Shown: positions 1-12,434 of the stretch, piece by piece
How positions within the stretch are numbered: position 1 is the stretch's first letter
How the letters are laid out: each line of letters starts with the position of its first letter
Source: Adiantum capillus-veneris
Lineage: Eukaryota; Streptophyta; Polypodiopsida; Polypodiales; Pteridaceae
Assembly: GCA_014529385.2 (NCBI GenBank)
Contig: CM043943.1
Coordinates: 155,989,592-156,053,591 of the forward strand
Direction: 5' to 3'
Length of the DNA: 64,000 bases
Translations under genes and position numbers: made by a program
Notes under the pieces: model-generated
Told to the model about the DNA's origin: nothing
The model's database searches: none
What the model saw: only the letters and a program-made list of their open reading frames with translations

Positions 1-418
1 GTGCGATGAATGAATTGTTGATGAACAAAAGATCATCCATATATCTGTTTGAGTGAAAATAAGCACAAAGCATGTCTCTTTCCTTAATACGTGACAACTT
101 CTTAATGTATTTGAGTTCAAACCAAGCCAAATATAGGTTACACCATAACGGTGAGCATGAGTATCCCATAGGTATACCTTTAGTTTGTCGATATATGTTT
201 GCCCCTAGTTTTAAAAAACATTTGTCTAAGACAAAGATATTCAGAGTCTCGAAGAATTCCAAGGTCCATTTTACTTCTGATTTTTTCTTTCTAAGGATGA
301 TTTTATTTCTAGAAGGTTTAAACCCTTTATATCCATGACTCAAAACTATTTTTTTGATGTATTTTAGTGCTTCTTTAAGGCTATGGTTTCCATGATGAGG
401 AATCGCTTTGTAGCAAGT
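1..418 (-). pseudogene. Penelope-like reverse transcriptase core, cut off by the window edge
   Basis: Reading the minus strand from 418 to 2 gives 139 open codons with the fingers and palm of a reverse transcriptase. The sequence shows IPHHG near residues 6-10 (where this group has LYTxIPH, motif A), a KCFLKLG segment near 66-72, QTKGIPMG near 78-85 followed by SPLWCNLYL (motif B), and RYMDDLLF near 125-132 (motif C with the catalytic YMDD). The GIPMG/SPxxxNLYL pattern is that of Penelope-like elements and their relatives, not of LTR retrotransposon RTs. The protein continues beyond base 1, so thumb and any GIY-YIG endonuclease are outside the window. The frame is closed upstream by TGA at 425-427; the preceding part of the protein lies in another frame, so a frameshift has broken the gene. 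The RT call is firm; the exact Penelope subgroup is not. Confidence 0.82.
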
Positions 419-420
419 TT

Positions 421-645
421 TTATTCACAAGTATGAATTGAATATATTTTACTAGGAAGGTTAATTACTGTATCATAATGGCTATTTATGATCCAACATG
501 CGTTAGTGTTTATTTTTGAAAAGGTTTGTAGATTTTTTTGTAGGTTTTTGTGTATTCCAAAAACCCTTATGTAACCCCCAGTAGGAATTTTGTTATCATG
601 TTTGTTATAGGGGAAAACACACAATAGTGGGCATTTGTTATCCAT
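421..645 (-). pseudogene. Penelope-like RT, segment before motif A
   Basis: This 74-codon frame ends in IYSIHTCE just where the RT core starts in a different frame. Related Penelope-type proteins carry a CWIxxN segment, about 30 residues, then xxTFDFSxLYTxIPH. Here CWIINSHYDTVINL is followed by IHTCE and, after the frameshift, IPHH. The two frames therefore look like one ancestral protein broken near 420-427. There is no separate function to assign to this piece. Confidence 0.55.
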
Positions 646-712
646 CTAAATGCAAATTTATGAAACTTGTAGTTTCCCATGATGTATGGGAGATCTTTCT
701 CTTTTGATGGGG

Positions 713-1057
713 TTATGCCAAGTTCTTGGCTACGTGTGTTAAATAGTGATATGATTGTATGATGTATTTTTCCATGAACCAGGGTTTTTGATTGTATCTA
801 TAGTTTGGGAAGGTATCATGAAAAGTTTTTTCAATCCTTTCCTCAGCTAAGTAAGTGATAGGGTGTACATTTGATGTTGAGCATGTGGCAAAGTTTTTCC
901 CACCCAAGTTTGAATTCATCTTTGACTGTTGTAAATGTATGGGGACAAGGGGATTATGGTTGAGACCTTTGGTTATAAAATCTCTAAGTAGGCAGTGTCG
1001 TATAAAGGCAGACTGAGTAGTTAACACATGTTTACCGTAGGTACCAAAGTCTCTCAA
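713..1057 (-). pseudogene. Penelope-like RT, N-terminal segment
   Basis: The frame reads HVLTTQSAFI near residues 10-19, LRDFITKGLNHNPL near 25-38, then a poorly conserved region. In Penelope-type RTs a HVxTxxLxII...LRxLLxKGxxxxxP block lies N-terminal to the palm, so order and orientation fit the RT core downstream. The gap to the next segment (646-712) and the change of frame mean further lesions. This is similarity recalled from the family, so the call is moderate. Confidence 0.5.
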
Positions 1058-1304
1058 GAACCCACTAAACCTTTTTTGTTTTACGTAAACACAAGGCTCT
1101 GTGATACCAACTAATCTGAAAAGGTGCCAAAAGGTTTACATAAATATTGTCCAATGCTATTTGTATACTTCCAACCAAAACTGATACGAAAATCTCCTAG
1201 ATTTTTTATGATACCAAGATCTTCTAGCAACTTGTCAAAGAACATACGTGGGTATATGAAATCCATAAACTTATTGCTAAAAGTTAAATGAATGAATCCT
1301 CTAT

Positions 1305-2527
1305 TTATCTTATTAGCTTGTTTAAAACAATGTAAACCATTTTTTTGTGTGTAAATAAACGTTGTACCTGAGTTTTTGTGTTGTATTCCAACATTCTAGG
1401 AGTATCTCCAAAATCTTTTGACCCACGAAACTGCCTTGGTTCTTTTGATGATGAGGTTGTATTCCCCGGAGTGTTAACAATTCTTTTTAATTTCTCTTTA
1501 CTCTTTGAAGGTTTGAAAATAGTGTTGATGGTATGCCCGAGTGGGTGATATTGTATTCGAGGAAGAAATGGTGTCCCTGGTGTATATAATACTAAACCTT
1601 CGGTTGCATCTAATAAATGCTCATGAATAGCATAAAATACCACCACTGCATGTTGACTTCAATGGGAAATGAAGTTACCCAACTAATAAAAGCATACACT
1701 TGTGCATGCCCAGAAGAGTAAGGAAAAAATCTTAGAGGATTTTGAAATACAAACCACAATAGGTGGTCAAACCAAATGATCGTTGAGGGGCAATCGGATC
1801 CTAGATTCCGTTTGCAGTCACTTTATGAAAGGCCTATAAGTATTCCAACAGTTCTTTAGGAATTCTTGGATGTCGTTTTATTTGTTGTTGAGTGACAAAC
1901 CTTTTGTATGGGCAACCACAGACACATTTGAACACTTCTTACTGTCGATGTTTGACAACTTGATGTGTTTCAAGGTAAAAGTCTTATCCAATGATAGTAA
2001 GTGTTCACTTGTAAAGCTAAGGTTTTGCATTGTTTCACCACCTCAAGAGGAAGATAGCAGAGTAGAGCTAAAGAATCAAGGGTGAAGGGTGCACACTGAT
2101 TCAAGATTTCAAAGTCCCATAGTCTATTTTCTAGACGGATGGCATCTAGTTCAATTTGTATGTGGGGAAGAAGTGGAATAATTTCAAAAAAGTGTTTGGG
2201 CATCGAACTCTCTATTTTTGAAAAGTAGGGTCATCAATAAAGCCTAGGGCATCCTTCTCATCTTGTTCTAATAGATCAAGATCTAAAAGAAGGTTTAAGA
2301 CTTCATGAGATTGTGTAATTTCAATAGCGAGAATAGGGATGTTGTCAATAAAGCTTGTTAACAATAGTAGGTAAGGAAAAAAAATAGAACACTAAATTAG
2401 TTGAGTCTTGGGCATCAATAAAACATAATGAGGCTAATAATGTGCCTAAAGCATTATTTAATTGGGTAGGGTCTTTCCTGGCTAGTGCTAGGAGTTTTAG
2501 CCAATCATTTACTGAGGCAATTCTCAA
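1305..2527 (-). pseudogene. Decayed open frames upstream of the Penelope-like RT
   Basis: Three short minus-strand frames (1305-1646, 1970-2203, 2345-2527) precede the RT segments in the same orientation. They could be the N-terminal part of the same polyprotein. The 1970-2203 frame is rich in Leu and Ile (HFFEIIPLLPHIQIELDAI) and resembles a folded domain rather than random translation, but I recognise no motif. Intervening sequence has stops in all frames. They may equally be unrelated; I list them because direction and spacing fit. Confidence 0.25.
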
Positions 2528-2589
2528 GGCCGAGAGTTGTGATCTTGTAAAGCCTTTTCTTCATAATCCACAAGACGTTTGTGAAATTA

Positions 2590-3429
2590 TGTGTAGGGAT
2601 GCGTTGTAGCACGACCTAATCGCAGCCCACAAAATTATCAAATCCGTGGATCGAGCAACCCAGCTAGGGCATGGAAGAACGAGCCTAAGATGTATAGACA
2701 TAGAGGATTCAAGGGATCCTTCTTCTCATCATAGAGAGAAGCCATGGAAAGGGCTTCCTCTAATCAACAACACATTCCTACTTACTAATCACTTGCACAC
2801 AATCATGTGATTGAAATTAACCTCTCACAGCAATCACTCTTATTCACAACTCTTAATCACAACTACACAAGCATGCAATTAACATACCTACTCCGCATTA
2901 GTATGTCCATTCCGACACAACCCCTCAATGCGACTACGTATGCACACACACTAACCGCACCTTGTAGAGAGAGATGAAGAGAAGGAAGGCACAACCCTCA
3001 CACACCATGGCCAATGGTGTGGATAGAATAGATTAACTCAAAAAAGGGATTAGAGATCTACCATCACGCTAATACAATCTCACTCCACATAATCAAGCAA
3101 AGAAGACTAATAAGAAAGAAAGTGTAATTGATTATAGAAATCAAGAGCTACATGGGCATGGAAAGCCCATGAGCCTCATGACCCTCCACTCTACAAAGAG
3201 GAGTCCTCACCCAAGAATGACTTCTCATTAAGCATAGGGCTCTTTCAAAGCTGTGGGCCTCAAACCCTTCAACTACGGGATAATGTTGAGCTCTCTAGCC
3301 TATACTCATACAACTTTGGAACTCCTACATGAGCCCAAGCCTTATACAATGAACAGGAAATATTGTGCACTATAGCACATCCACAACTTGGTGCATAATT
3401 GGTGTAGCCTGTGTTAACCGCTGCTAACA
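2590..3429 (-). repeat. 3' LTR of the LARD-like element
   Basis: This is a direct repeat of 8060-8894. On the minus strand it begins TGTTAGCAGCGG and ends CATCCCTACA. Differences from the partner are mostly C/T and G/A changes, as expected from deamination of methylated cytosines. It is joined to the polypurine tract at 3430. Confidence 0.88.
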
Positions 3430-3441
3430 TTCCCCCCTTCC
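3430..3441 (-). other. Polypurine tract of the LARD-like element
   Basis: The minus strand reads GGAAGGGGGGAA directly before the LTR start TGTTAGC. This is the position and composition of the plus-strand primer of an LTR retrotransposon, and it fixes the element's orientation. Confidence 0.8.
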
Positions 3442-4950
3442 TAATTTGGCGCACGTCCTCGTGTGCTGGTGAAGCAAGACATGGTGACATGGTAGAAAGC
3501 AAGTCCATGGAAGAAATGTTGAGCTGCAAAACATAAGAACAAGTAATGAGCATCAAAGGCCACCAAGAATGAATAAAAAATGAAGCACAAATGAACAATT
3601 ATGCAAAGTGATTTTTTTCTTCTAAAAGATGGGTCAATCATAGTCAAGAACTAGACAACATAAAGCAAAAAAGACACCTAAACTATTGTGAAGATTAAAC
3701 CACTTGAAATTTCAGCTTTATGCATGAAACACAAGCAATCAATTATGACCCTAGGCTAATGCAAGTTCATAAACCTATTAGCCTAAAAACTATGTGAACA
3801 ATCTTAATAAATCATCCAAATCTAGCATCTCTACGGGCTATTAAAAAACTCCTAATCTATTAGTACATTGTCAAAGCTTTTTGAAGCTCATGGAAGTTTT
3901 GTTTTTGTCATTCATTGAAAAAAGTAAAGCACAATCACAAAGCTACCACCCCAAGGCAAGTCTAGGTGCGACTCTCGGCTCCTTGAAACCTCAAGAAGGT
4001 GTTCCAAAAGCCTACTAGCCTACCAAGGCGACGACTAACCCCTATCAGCCCAGGGCATCGGTTTAGGGCCTTGACCAAGCAAGCCAAGGTGATTCCCTTT
4101 GCCTGCCAAGTGCCAATAAGGCGCTAGGCCTCACATAGACACAACATAAGATATACATTTTCTTTTCATGTGTCAAGTAGCATTTTGGCTACTTTTATGG
4201 ACACTTCTTTGCTTCCGATTGATTCGTTTTTTAGCACTTTTTTGTTGCTTCCAACTTGATATGCTAATGGCAATTGGACTAAAGGACTAAAGCCTAATCA
4301 TAGCCCTAGGTCATGTTAAAAAAGAATGGAGTATTAAAACTATCACTAAGAGTCTAGGACTAATGAGAAATGAACCTACATTAATCTAAGGTCAAGGCCA
4401 ATTACCTATGATTAGCACACATAAAACCTAATTTTTTGATGAGTTAATTTTCACAAAGCAAAGTGTTGAAACTTTAGGATGCCTAGCTTTTGAACATGAA
4501 AAACCATAGCTTAGAAGCAAACTTTCACTTAAGCCAAGCATAGAGAATGAAGAGATAAACAAAAGAGCAAAATCATGGAAGGATTACACCTATTCATGCT
4601 CTTTGTGCATCCTCGAGCAACCATCCCCTTTGTGTAGAGGTCTCTTGATGTTTTTATTACAATCCAAGATTTTTGAAGCTAAGTGTAAACACAAGCTACA
4701 AAAGCCAATTATTGAAACCCAAAAGCACACAATAAACATTAATGAAAACCTAAAGCTAGGGTCTTGCATACCCGAATTTGCCAAAGGGAAAAAACCCAAG
4801 GAAAAAAAGTGCCTTTGGTTATGCACATGATGCTCTTTGATAGCAAGTTTATGCATACATAACAACCATGAGAGATAAAATATGCTTCTACATAAGCACA
4901 TTTGATAATTTTTACCAACTCTCATGCATGATTCAAAAGTAGATTAATTT

Positions 4951-5340
4951 CTAGCTCAATGAAATATGCAAAAAACAAGCCAAGAGCTGAAAATAATGCA
5001 ACTCTGATGAAATGAAGTGGCTCTCAAAAGCCGGATTTTACAATTTAAATCTTTCCAAAAAGTTGGCTAACAACTAGCTCACATGAAATTTTCAATTTAA
5101 GAGCAATCTATGAGCTAGAGATGACTGCAACCTGATGAAAGAAAAATGAACGTCTCTCATTAGCCAAATTTTGTGCTTGAAAGCTCTCAAAAAAGTTGGA
5201 AAAACCACTAGCTCAAAATGAATTTTTTAAAAACTTTTGACCAAGCTATGAGCTAGCATGTATACAACTTTTAATCCAATGAATTTGGTATGGCTCTAAA
5301 TAGCCAAGTTTTGCAATTTTTAGCAATGATGACCCCTTCT
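4951..5340. repeat. Degenerate ~130-bp tandem repeat, three units
   Basis: Units share the order CTAGCTCA-TGAAAT, gap, GAGCTAG, CAACxxGATGAA, CTCTxATAGCC, then AGCCAAxTTTTGC. Copies begin near 4951, 5085 and 5205. They are diverged and carry no open frame. Confidence 0.6.
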
Positions 5341-5934
5341 TGGATCAATGAAAGTACACTCCTACCAAGTCCCTTCAAAACAACTCAAATGTTAGTGCTT
5401 TTAAGCATTCACCATTCAATAAAAGCACTAAAGGAATTCACAGTCAATCACAAGCCCAAACTTTCAATCCCATGGTCAATCAAAGAAGCTCAAATTGTGT
5501 GCTATGCAAGGTTTTGCATTTAAAGCAAGCACTAAAATGTACCATGAATGCGAGGTCCAAATTTTAATGCATGTTCTTGACTAAGCATAAATGTAGTGTC
5601 GATGTAGTCTTTCAATTGAAGCTCGTATGCTTGCCAAAAAGATTTGTTCATGTAGTGCGATGAGAATGCCAATGAACTCGAGCATCAAACCATGCACAAG
5701 CCAAAAATTTTGTGCAGTGCAAGTTTATGTATGCATGGAAAAGATTACACAATCATAGCACACAATAGGAATCCTCATTTTTGCTCTTGAATAGCACAAT
5801 TGGCATACATAGCCGATTGGGCGTTTCTGAAACTGTGGTGGGCTTTTTTTAGTCTCGCCAAATGTAGGCACTGGACAGCACGCGGATGCACCAAAAAATG
5901 GCGAGCCATGCTGCAAACCTGTCCAGACTCCATT

Positions 5935-6026
5935 GTGTGTGTGTGTGTGTGTGTGTATGTGCATGACTTTGAAGGCATGAAACCACACGAGTGTGTGTGT
6001 GTGAGTTTAGAGGCAGCTTGCCAAGA

Positions 6027-6087
<61 letters not shown>
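5935..6087. repeat. GT and GA microsatellites
   Basis: (GT)n lies at about 5935-5957 and 5991-6003, and (GA)n at 6032-6087. They sit inside the LARD interior and create spurious open frames on both strands. Confidence 0.95.
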
Positions 6088-6089
<2 letters not shown>

Positions 6090-7772
6090 CACCATCATTC
6101 GGCACAAAGAAAATACCCCTTTCTTTTTTTTATATAAAAAAAATTATCTTATGGGGGGTTTCGCATGCATGAACTCGGCCATTCTTGCAAGAATTTGCAA
6201 AGGAGTCAAAATTGTTGTGGCCGGCAAATGAGAAAAGGGAACATAACACACATGACTTACAAACTCAACATGCATCAATCTTAGATGAATTAGTCATGCA
6301 AAGCGATGTTGAAATCCTTTTCTTATGAATGATGAATCCACTATCTTCCAGGTCTTGATTGAGCCGTATGAAGATTTCCTTGTGCTAGTCGATCATGCAC
6401 ACAAAAAATGTCCAAAATCTTTGCACAATTTCTTTTAATGCTCACACCTTACTCAATTGAAATTTTGATGAAACTTTCAAAAAGTTACCATTAATTGGTA
6501 CACCTTATTGATCCATTTTCCATTCTTTTTGATTCCAATTGGAGATTATCAAAACACACCCCTTTGAATTTATGAGTTTTCATGCACTAAAGTTGTTATC
6601 AAATCCATCAATTGATTAATACATACACATCTATGGGGTGATCGAACCCTTGACCAATCTTATCCGATTCTCAATCATTGCAACATAAGTTGCTTCAGAT
6701 ACACACCAATTTTTTAGGCCAAATTAATCATCATAATTGGTAAAAAAATTACCAATTATTCATTCATTCATTAAATTGCACATGCCATTGATTAAGCACA
6801 CACACCTAAATTAGGCCAAAATTTTTATGCAACTATTCCATAAATTTCACATCGTAATGCACAAATTGCAAGTTTGATCAAGCATAAATGAATGCATGCA
6901 TGCTTACTATTTTTATCCAATCAAGCAATGCACACACTAAAAAATTAAGCACAAATGATCAATTTTTTTGCAATTGGAAATGAATTTAGGCTTATACCTA
7001 ATGATTGCACATACTTTTCATGAACATTTCACAATCAAAAACCATTTAGGTGTCCCAATTGACCATCAATCATTGAAAATCAAGTGGTCATGGATGGGCA
7101 CACACACTGAATTTTTGCCCAATTTTTTTTGGCAATTAGGCTTATCCAATGATTGAATTAGCCTAACATACACATCATTTACATGATTTCATACTCATGT
7201 ATCATCAATTCCATCAATTTTTATGTATGCACACATTCGGGATTAGGTGCACACACATTTGAAATTTTTGACAGTTTTTTTCCTCTTTGGTGTGTGCACA
7301 CACACAATGATTTTTATGCACACACATGAATTCTTGATGAGAATTAAGCATTATTTGGATACACACAAAGTTCATCAGTCACAATTTGACTCTATCAATT
7401 TTATTCAAAGTGTATCAAATTAGGTGCAAAGTGTAGGTCAATTTGTGTTACACACCTAATTTTAAAAAATAATTAGCAAAATGGAATCACATTGATCAAT
7501 CAAAAATTGACATAACAAGTGAGTGCAATTACATTGTAATTACACTCCAAGATATTTCTTTGCTCCACGTGAAGTCGCATCATTGTACACAGAAGTGTAT
7601 GCACCATCAAATCGGTTCTAAAATTAACCATTTGTAGGTCAAAAAATCACACACTCAAATCATCAAATTAGGCATAAATTGGTACAATTAACTTGATTAG
7701 AGTGATGATTCCACCTCTTGCAAGGGGATTTCACATACTTTACACTTCAAATGTTAGTGGTTAGGTTAGCAT

Positions 7773-7862
7773 GGTTAGTCAAAATTAGTAGAAATTAGCA
7801 TGAAATTAGTAAAAATTAGCATGGAAAGAAGAAAATTAGCAAGGGTTAGCATGAAATTAGTG
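7773..7862. repeat. Short AAATTAGCATG minisatellite
   Basis: Six or so imperfect copies of an ~11-20 bp unit containing ATTAGCAT(G) or ATTAGTA run in tandem shortly before the primer site. Confidence 0.6.
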
Positions 7863-8037
7863 AAATTGGAGGTGGAATTGGGGGTTTGGGGTATTCATAA
7901 TGCAACATTAGCATAAATTTATTTCACAACATCATCAAATCAAAACCAAAAATTGAGTTACACACACTCAAAAACCAAAAAATTAGTAATGAAATTACTC
8001 TATTCTACACATCCTAAACTCACTAGCTTAGGTTATC

Positions 8038-8057
8038 GATCGCCGGCAACGGCGCCA
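8038..8057 (-). other. Primer-binding site, tRNA-Asp type
   Basis: The plus strand reads GATCGCCGGCAACGGCGCCA. This equals the 3' end of plant tRNA-Asp plus CCA except for one base. It lies two bases from the LTR at 8060. The site is typical of Athila/Tat-like Ty3/gypsy elements and sets the minus orientation. Confidence 0.85.
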
Positions 8058-8059
8058 AG

Positions 8060-8894
8060 TGTAGGGATGCGTTGTAGCATGACCTAATTGCAAACCACAA
8101 AATTATCAAATTGTGGATCGGCAATGCGGCTAGGGAATGGAAGCACGAGCCTAAGATGTATAGACATAGAGGATTCAAGGGATCCTTTTACTCATCATAG
8201 AGAGAAGCCATGGAAAGAGCTTCCTCTACTCAACAACACATTCCTACTCACTAATCACTTGCACACAATCATGTGGTTGAAATTAACCTCTGACATCAAT
8301 CACTCTTATTCACAACTCTTAATCACAACTACACAAGCATGCAATTAACATACCTACTCCGCATTAGTGTGTCCATTCCGGCACAACCCCTCAATGCGAC
8401 TACGTATGCACACACTAACCGCACCTTGTAGAGAGAGATGAAGATAAGGAAGGCACAACCCTCACACACCATGGCCAATGGTGTGGATAGAATAAATTAA
8501 CTCAAAAGAGGAATTAGAGATCTACCATCACACTAATACAATCTCACTCCACATAATCAAGCAAAGAAGATTAATAAGAAAGAAAGAGTAATTAATTATT
8601 AAAAATCAAGAGCTACATGGGCATGGAAAGCCCATGAGCCTCATGACCATCCACTCTACAAAGAGGAGTCCTCACCCAAGAATGACTTATCATTAAGGAT
8701 AGGGCTCTTTTATAGCTTTGGGCCTCAAATCCTTCAACTATGGGATAAAGTTGAGCTCTCTAGCTTAGACTCATACAACTTTGGAACTCCTACATGAGCC
8801 CAAGCCCTATACAATGGACAGGAAATATTGTGCACTATAGCACATCCACATCTTGGTGCATACTTGGTGTACCCTATGTTAGCTGTTGCTAACA
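8060..8894 (-). repeat. 5' LTR of the LARD-like element
   Basis: Partner of 2590-3429. On the minus strand it runs from TGTTAGCAACAG to CATCCCTACA and is followed by the primer-binding site. It should contain the element's promoter; I do not see an unambiguous TATA box. Confidence 0.88.
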
Positions 8895-10629
8895 TTCTGT
8901 TCCTTTAAAGCATGAAAGTAAACACTGGGTACCGATAGGGGGGATAGGGATGTCTTTTTCTTCAAAATAACCAAGGCATGCTAAAGATGTTATCCAACCA
9001 ACCTAAAATAGATTTTTATATCATGGTAAGCAATAAAACAAAATGAAGTCATGCTCAATATATGGTGGTTGTCTGGCCAAGGACAACCGACCAAGGACAA
9101 CCTGAGAAATAAGGAGAGAGTGTTTATATTTAAAATCCCTTCATTTAAGAACCATATATTGACACATGACAAACTAGAATTTAATGACACAAGACAAGGA
9201 ACATTTTTTGAATTAGATTAAAATAATTTTGGTATAACTGTTTTTGGTAGGAGATTGAATGAGCACCAGAACTCATGAAAGAATAGATCTATACCTACCA
9301 CCATCCAACAAAAAATCATCCAGTTAGAACTTGGACAACCTTGATGGAAAGACAAGTATCCAAACAACCCATTCTGCTTGTTATCGCTGTCCCACAGCCT
9401 TAGACCCCCTTACTCTCCTTGTATATGTTAGGAGGTAGATATTTTGCTTTCTGCTTTGGCATAATCCTTTTCATAATAATTTTCTTTCCTGCAATGGCAT
9501 GGTCTGTTTTTTTGGAAGCTTCATGTTTGTTGAGAAACCCTGGTCTACATCCTTTTGGGAAATCCCTTATGGCAAACGGTCAAAGTTTTCCACTGGGTAA
9601 GTACTTAAACTTATGCATGTTCGGATTAGCATCCTCCACTGAAAGCCTATGCTCTGGGAGAGGAAACACGTATTGCCCTTCACATATTAAGTACAATCAA
9701 TTTCATGATAAAAGGAAGGTTTTTTTTGTGTAAAAAGATCAATGAGGAGGAGGGTGAGGTAGCTAAAGATCATATCAACTTCCCAACTAGGACAACAAAC
9801 ATGAAAAGCACATTGCTTATGTTTTTTTCCTTTTTTATGGGAAGTACCAACTTAAGAACAAACTTTTATGCATGTAAGAACTTTAAAAATTAAAAAGTTT
9901 CCTAGATTTTTTAAAAAAATTGACAGAGTTTCCTCTATTTTTTGACCTGGTTATCTCACCTCGAGGATTTTTCATACCTTTATGCTTTTATCCATGAATT
10001 TTATCCCTATTGTCATTCTATTGATAATGCCATAGTGTGTCACCATCCTGATATTTTTAACATAATAGAGATTGTCCACCAATACTGACCAAACCTTTAC
10101 ATCTGTATTTATTTTTTTACATATGGTTTTATGATTACTCCAAAACTGGCACTTGATTATTCTCAAGCTATGTTCAAGAATCTTATTTTTCATCCAATTT
10201 TTTTGATATAAAACACAATGTATTCTTATACAATGCAAAAAAACCCGAACTATGGACCTAGTATTCTTTTTTTTTTTAATAAAAAATGATGAAGCCGCAT
10301 CATATAATGGTATGATAAAAACTAGTTCCAAGTTAGCTTGTACGATACCAATACTTAAAAAAATCATAGTCTAGCTTTTATTTTGTACAAAAGACAATGT
10401 TCGTCATGCTATTAATTAAAAACCTTTATTTAAAATGTAAGAAAAACCATCTCAGTAGACTAGAAGTCTACTTGCTTTGAAGTTCCTGCCATGACTCAGG
10501 TGTCAAGGCTTGTTTCCGGAGGAGAGTGTTGTTTTGTCGATTGTCGCCGTGATTGTGTGTGGTTAGAGAGACATCTTCAAGCCGTTTGTTTCAGGTTCGA
10601 GTAGCGTTAAATGCTATTGGAGTAATACT
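8895..10629. other. No gene recognised
   Basis: A/T-rich sequence with homopolymer runs and only short frames. A plus frame at 9419-9733 starts with a hydrophobic stretch but lacks any recognisable motif. A small direct repeat of CCAAGGACAACC lies near 9078-9103. I see no convincing gene, RNA or element boundary. Confidence 0.5.
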
Positions 10630-10823
10630 GTGTGTGTGTGTGTGCACGCGTGTCACTACCCGTAGTATGCAGCTTTAGGTTACGTTTTTTGAGAGCAACT
10701 TGAAAAATAGGGATTGAGTGTGTGTGTGTGTGTGTGTGTAATCTGATGTGTATGCTCACAGAGATGTATGCGGTAGTTTACGTTCTCTGAGAATCAGTTT
10801 GAACCGTAGGGATTATGTGTGTA

Positions 10824-10862
<39 letters not shown>

Positions 10863-10935
10863 GCTTGGGTGTGTGTTGACAGAGATGTGTGTAGTAGGTT
10901 ACATACTCTAAGAATAGCTCGCACAATAGAGAAAG
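10630..10935. repeat. GT-microsatellite cassette repeated three times
   Basis: Three related units, each with a (GT)n run and a flank containing GGTTAC/GTTTACGTTCTCTGAG and TAGGGATT or equivalent, occur near 10630-10740, 10740-10860 and 10860-10935. The GT runs differ in length, and the flanks diverge, especially in the third unit. Translation gives low-complexity valine-cysteine peptides, not a gene. Confidence 0.65.
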
Positions 10936-11230
10936 CTGGTGTATGTGCTATAGTAGGTGTATTATGCCTGAAGGTGCATCAAACCACCGTTTATCATAGG
11001 CTAGAAGGAAACGTAGAGAAAAAACACTGCAACACTTTAACTTTGGGTGCATTTACAAAGCACGCAAAGTTCTTTTTTAATAGCTTTAGGAAGTTTCTAT
11101 TAACAAATTTGTGTTAGCTAGCTAAGGTGAGCAACATTAAGTTGATAACGCATTGTTTTTGGTGGGAGGATAAGAGAGCGAGATATGAAGAGGATAAATG
11201 CAACCTTTTAAAATTCCATGTCACTATTTC

Positions 11231-12051
<821 letters not shown>

Positions 12052-12210
12052 CGAGTATCCTTGTAGTGTTTTTTTGTCTTTTATAGTATAAAACCGTATT
12101 TTTGGATTTACCGGGATGATGAAAAAACTACTTTTAAATGTTTGAGATATATTTATGACGGGAAATTGTCCCGAGGCAAGTAAAAAATGGTTCTATTTCA
12201 TCTTTTTACC

Positions 12211-12212
<2 letters not shown>

Positions 12213-12252
<40 letters not shown>

Positions 12253-12385
12253 ATCTTTTTGTGATTTTTAAACCTTGTAGAACTAAAGGAAATATAGGGT
12301 GTTTGGTTAGGGGGAGGTCAAGGGGGTCGGATGAAAAGGGGAAAAGGATTTTTGAAGGAAAAAAATTGCAGGGAAACTTTAGAAA

Positions 12386-12432
<47 letters not shown>
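12213..12432. repeat. (TA)n and (GA)n microsatellites
   Basis: (TA)n at about 12213-12248 and (GA)n at 12388-12432. A 185-codon plus frame runs across the GA tract, but outside it shows no conserved domain and is probably chance. Confidence 0.9.

Positions 12433-12434
<2 letters not shown>

Larger units (their letters stand above)
3442..8037. other. Non-coding interior of the LARD-like element
   Basis: I see no retroelement domain and no long open frame on either strand. The region is A/T-rich with many CACACA and TTAGCA words. It holds a degenerate ~130-bp tandem repeat (4951-5340), GT and GA microsatellites (5935-6087) and a short AAATTAGCATG array (7773-7862). Frames across the microsatellites are low-complexity artefacts. 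Confidence 0.7.
2590..8894 (-). mobile_element. Non-autonomous LTR retrotransposon (LARD-like), 6.3 kb
   Basis: Two direct repeats of ~840 bp (2590-3429 and 8060-8894), each TG...CA on both strands, enclose 4.6 kb without coding capacity. On the minus strand the order is LTR, tRNA-Asp-type primer site (8057-8038), interior, polypurine tract (3441-3430), LTR. The tRNA-Asp primer and the TGTTAGC LTR end are shared with element A, so a Ty3/gypsy partner probably supplies the enzymes. Known plant LARDs have this build. The five bases outside the LTRs (aatta and ttctg) do not match, so no target-site duplication is visible; recombination between elements could explain this. Confidence 0.85.

Noticed and set aside
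8038-8057. tRNA-Asp gene fragment
   Set aside because: Only the 3' end matches and it lies at an LTR border, so it is a primer-binding site.
9419-9733. Plus frame with hydrophobic N-terminus, possible membrane protein
   Set aside because: No homologous pattern, and similar hydrophobic stretches arise by chance in T-rich DNA.
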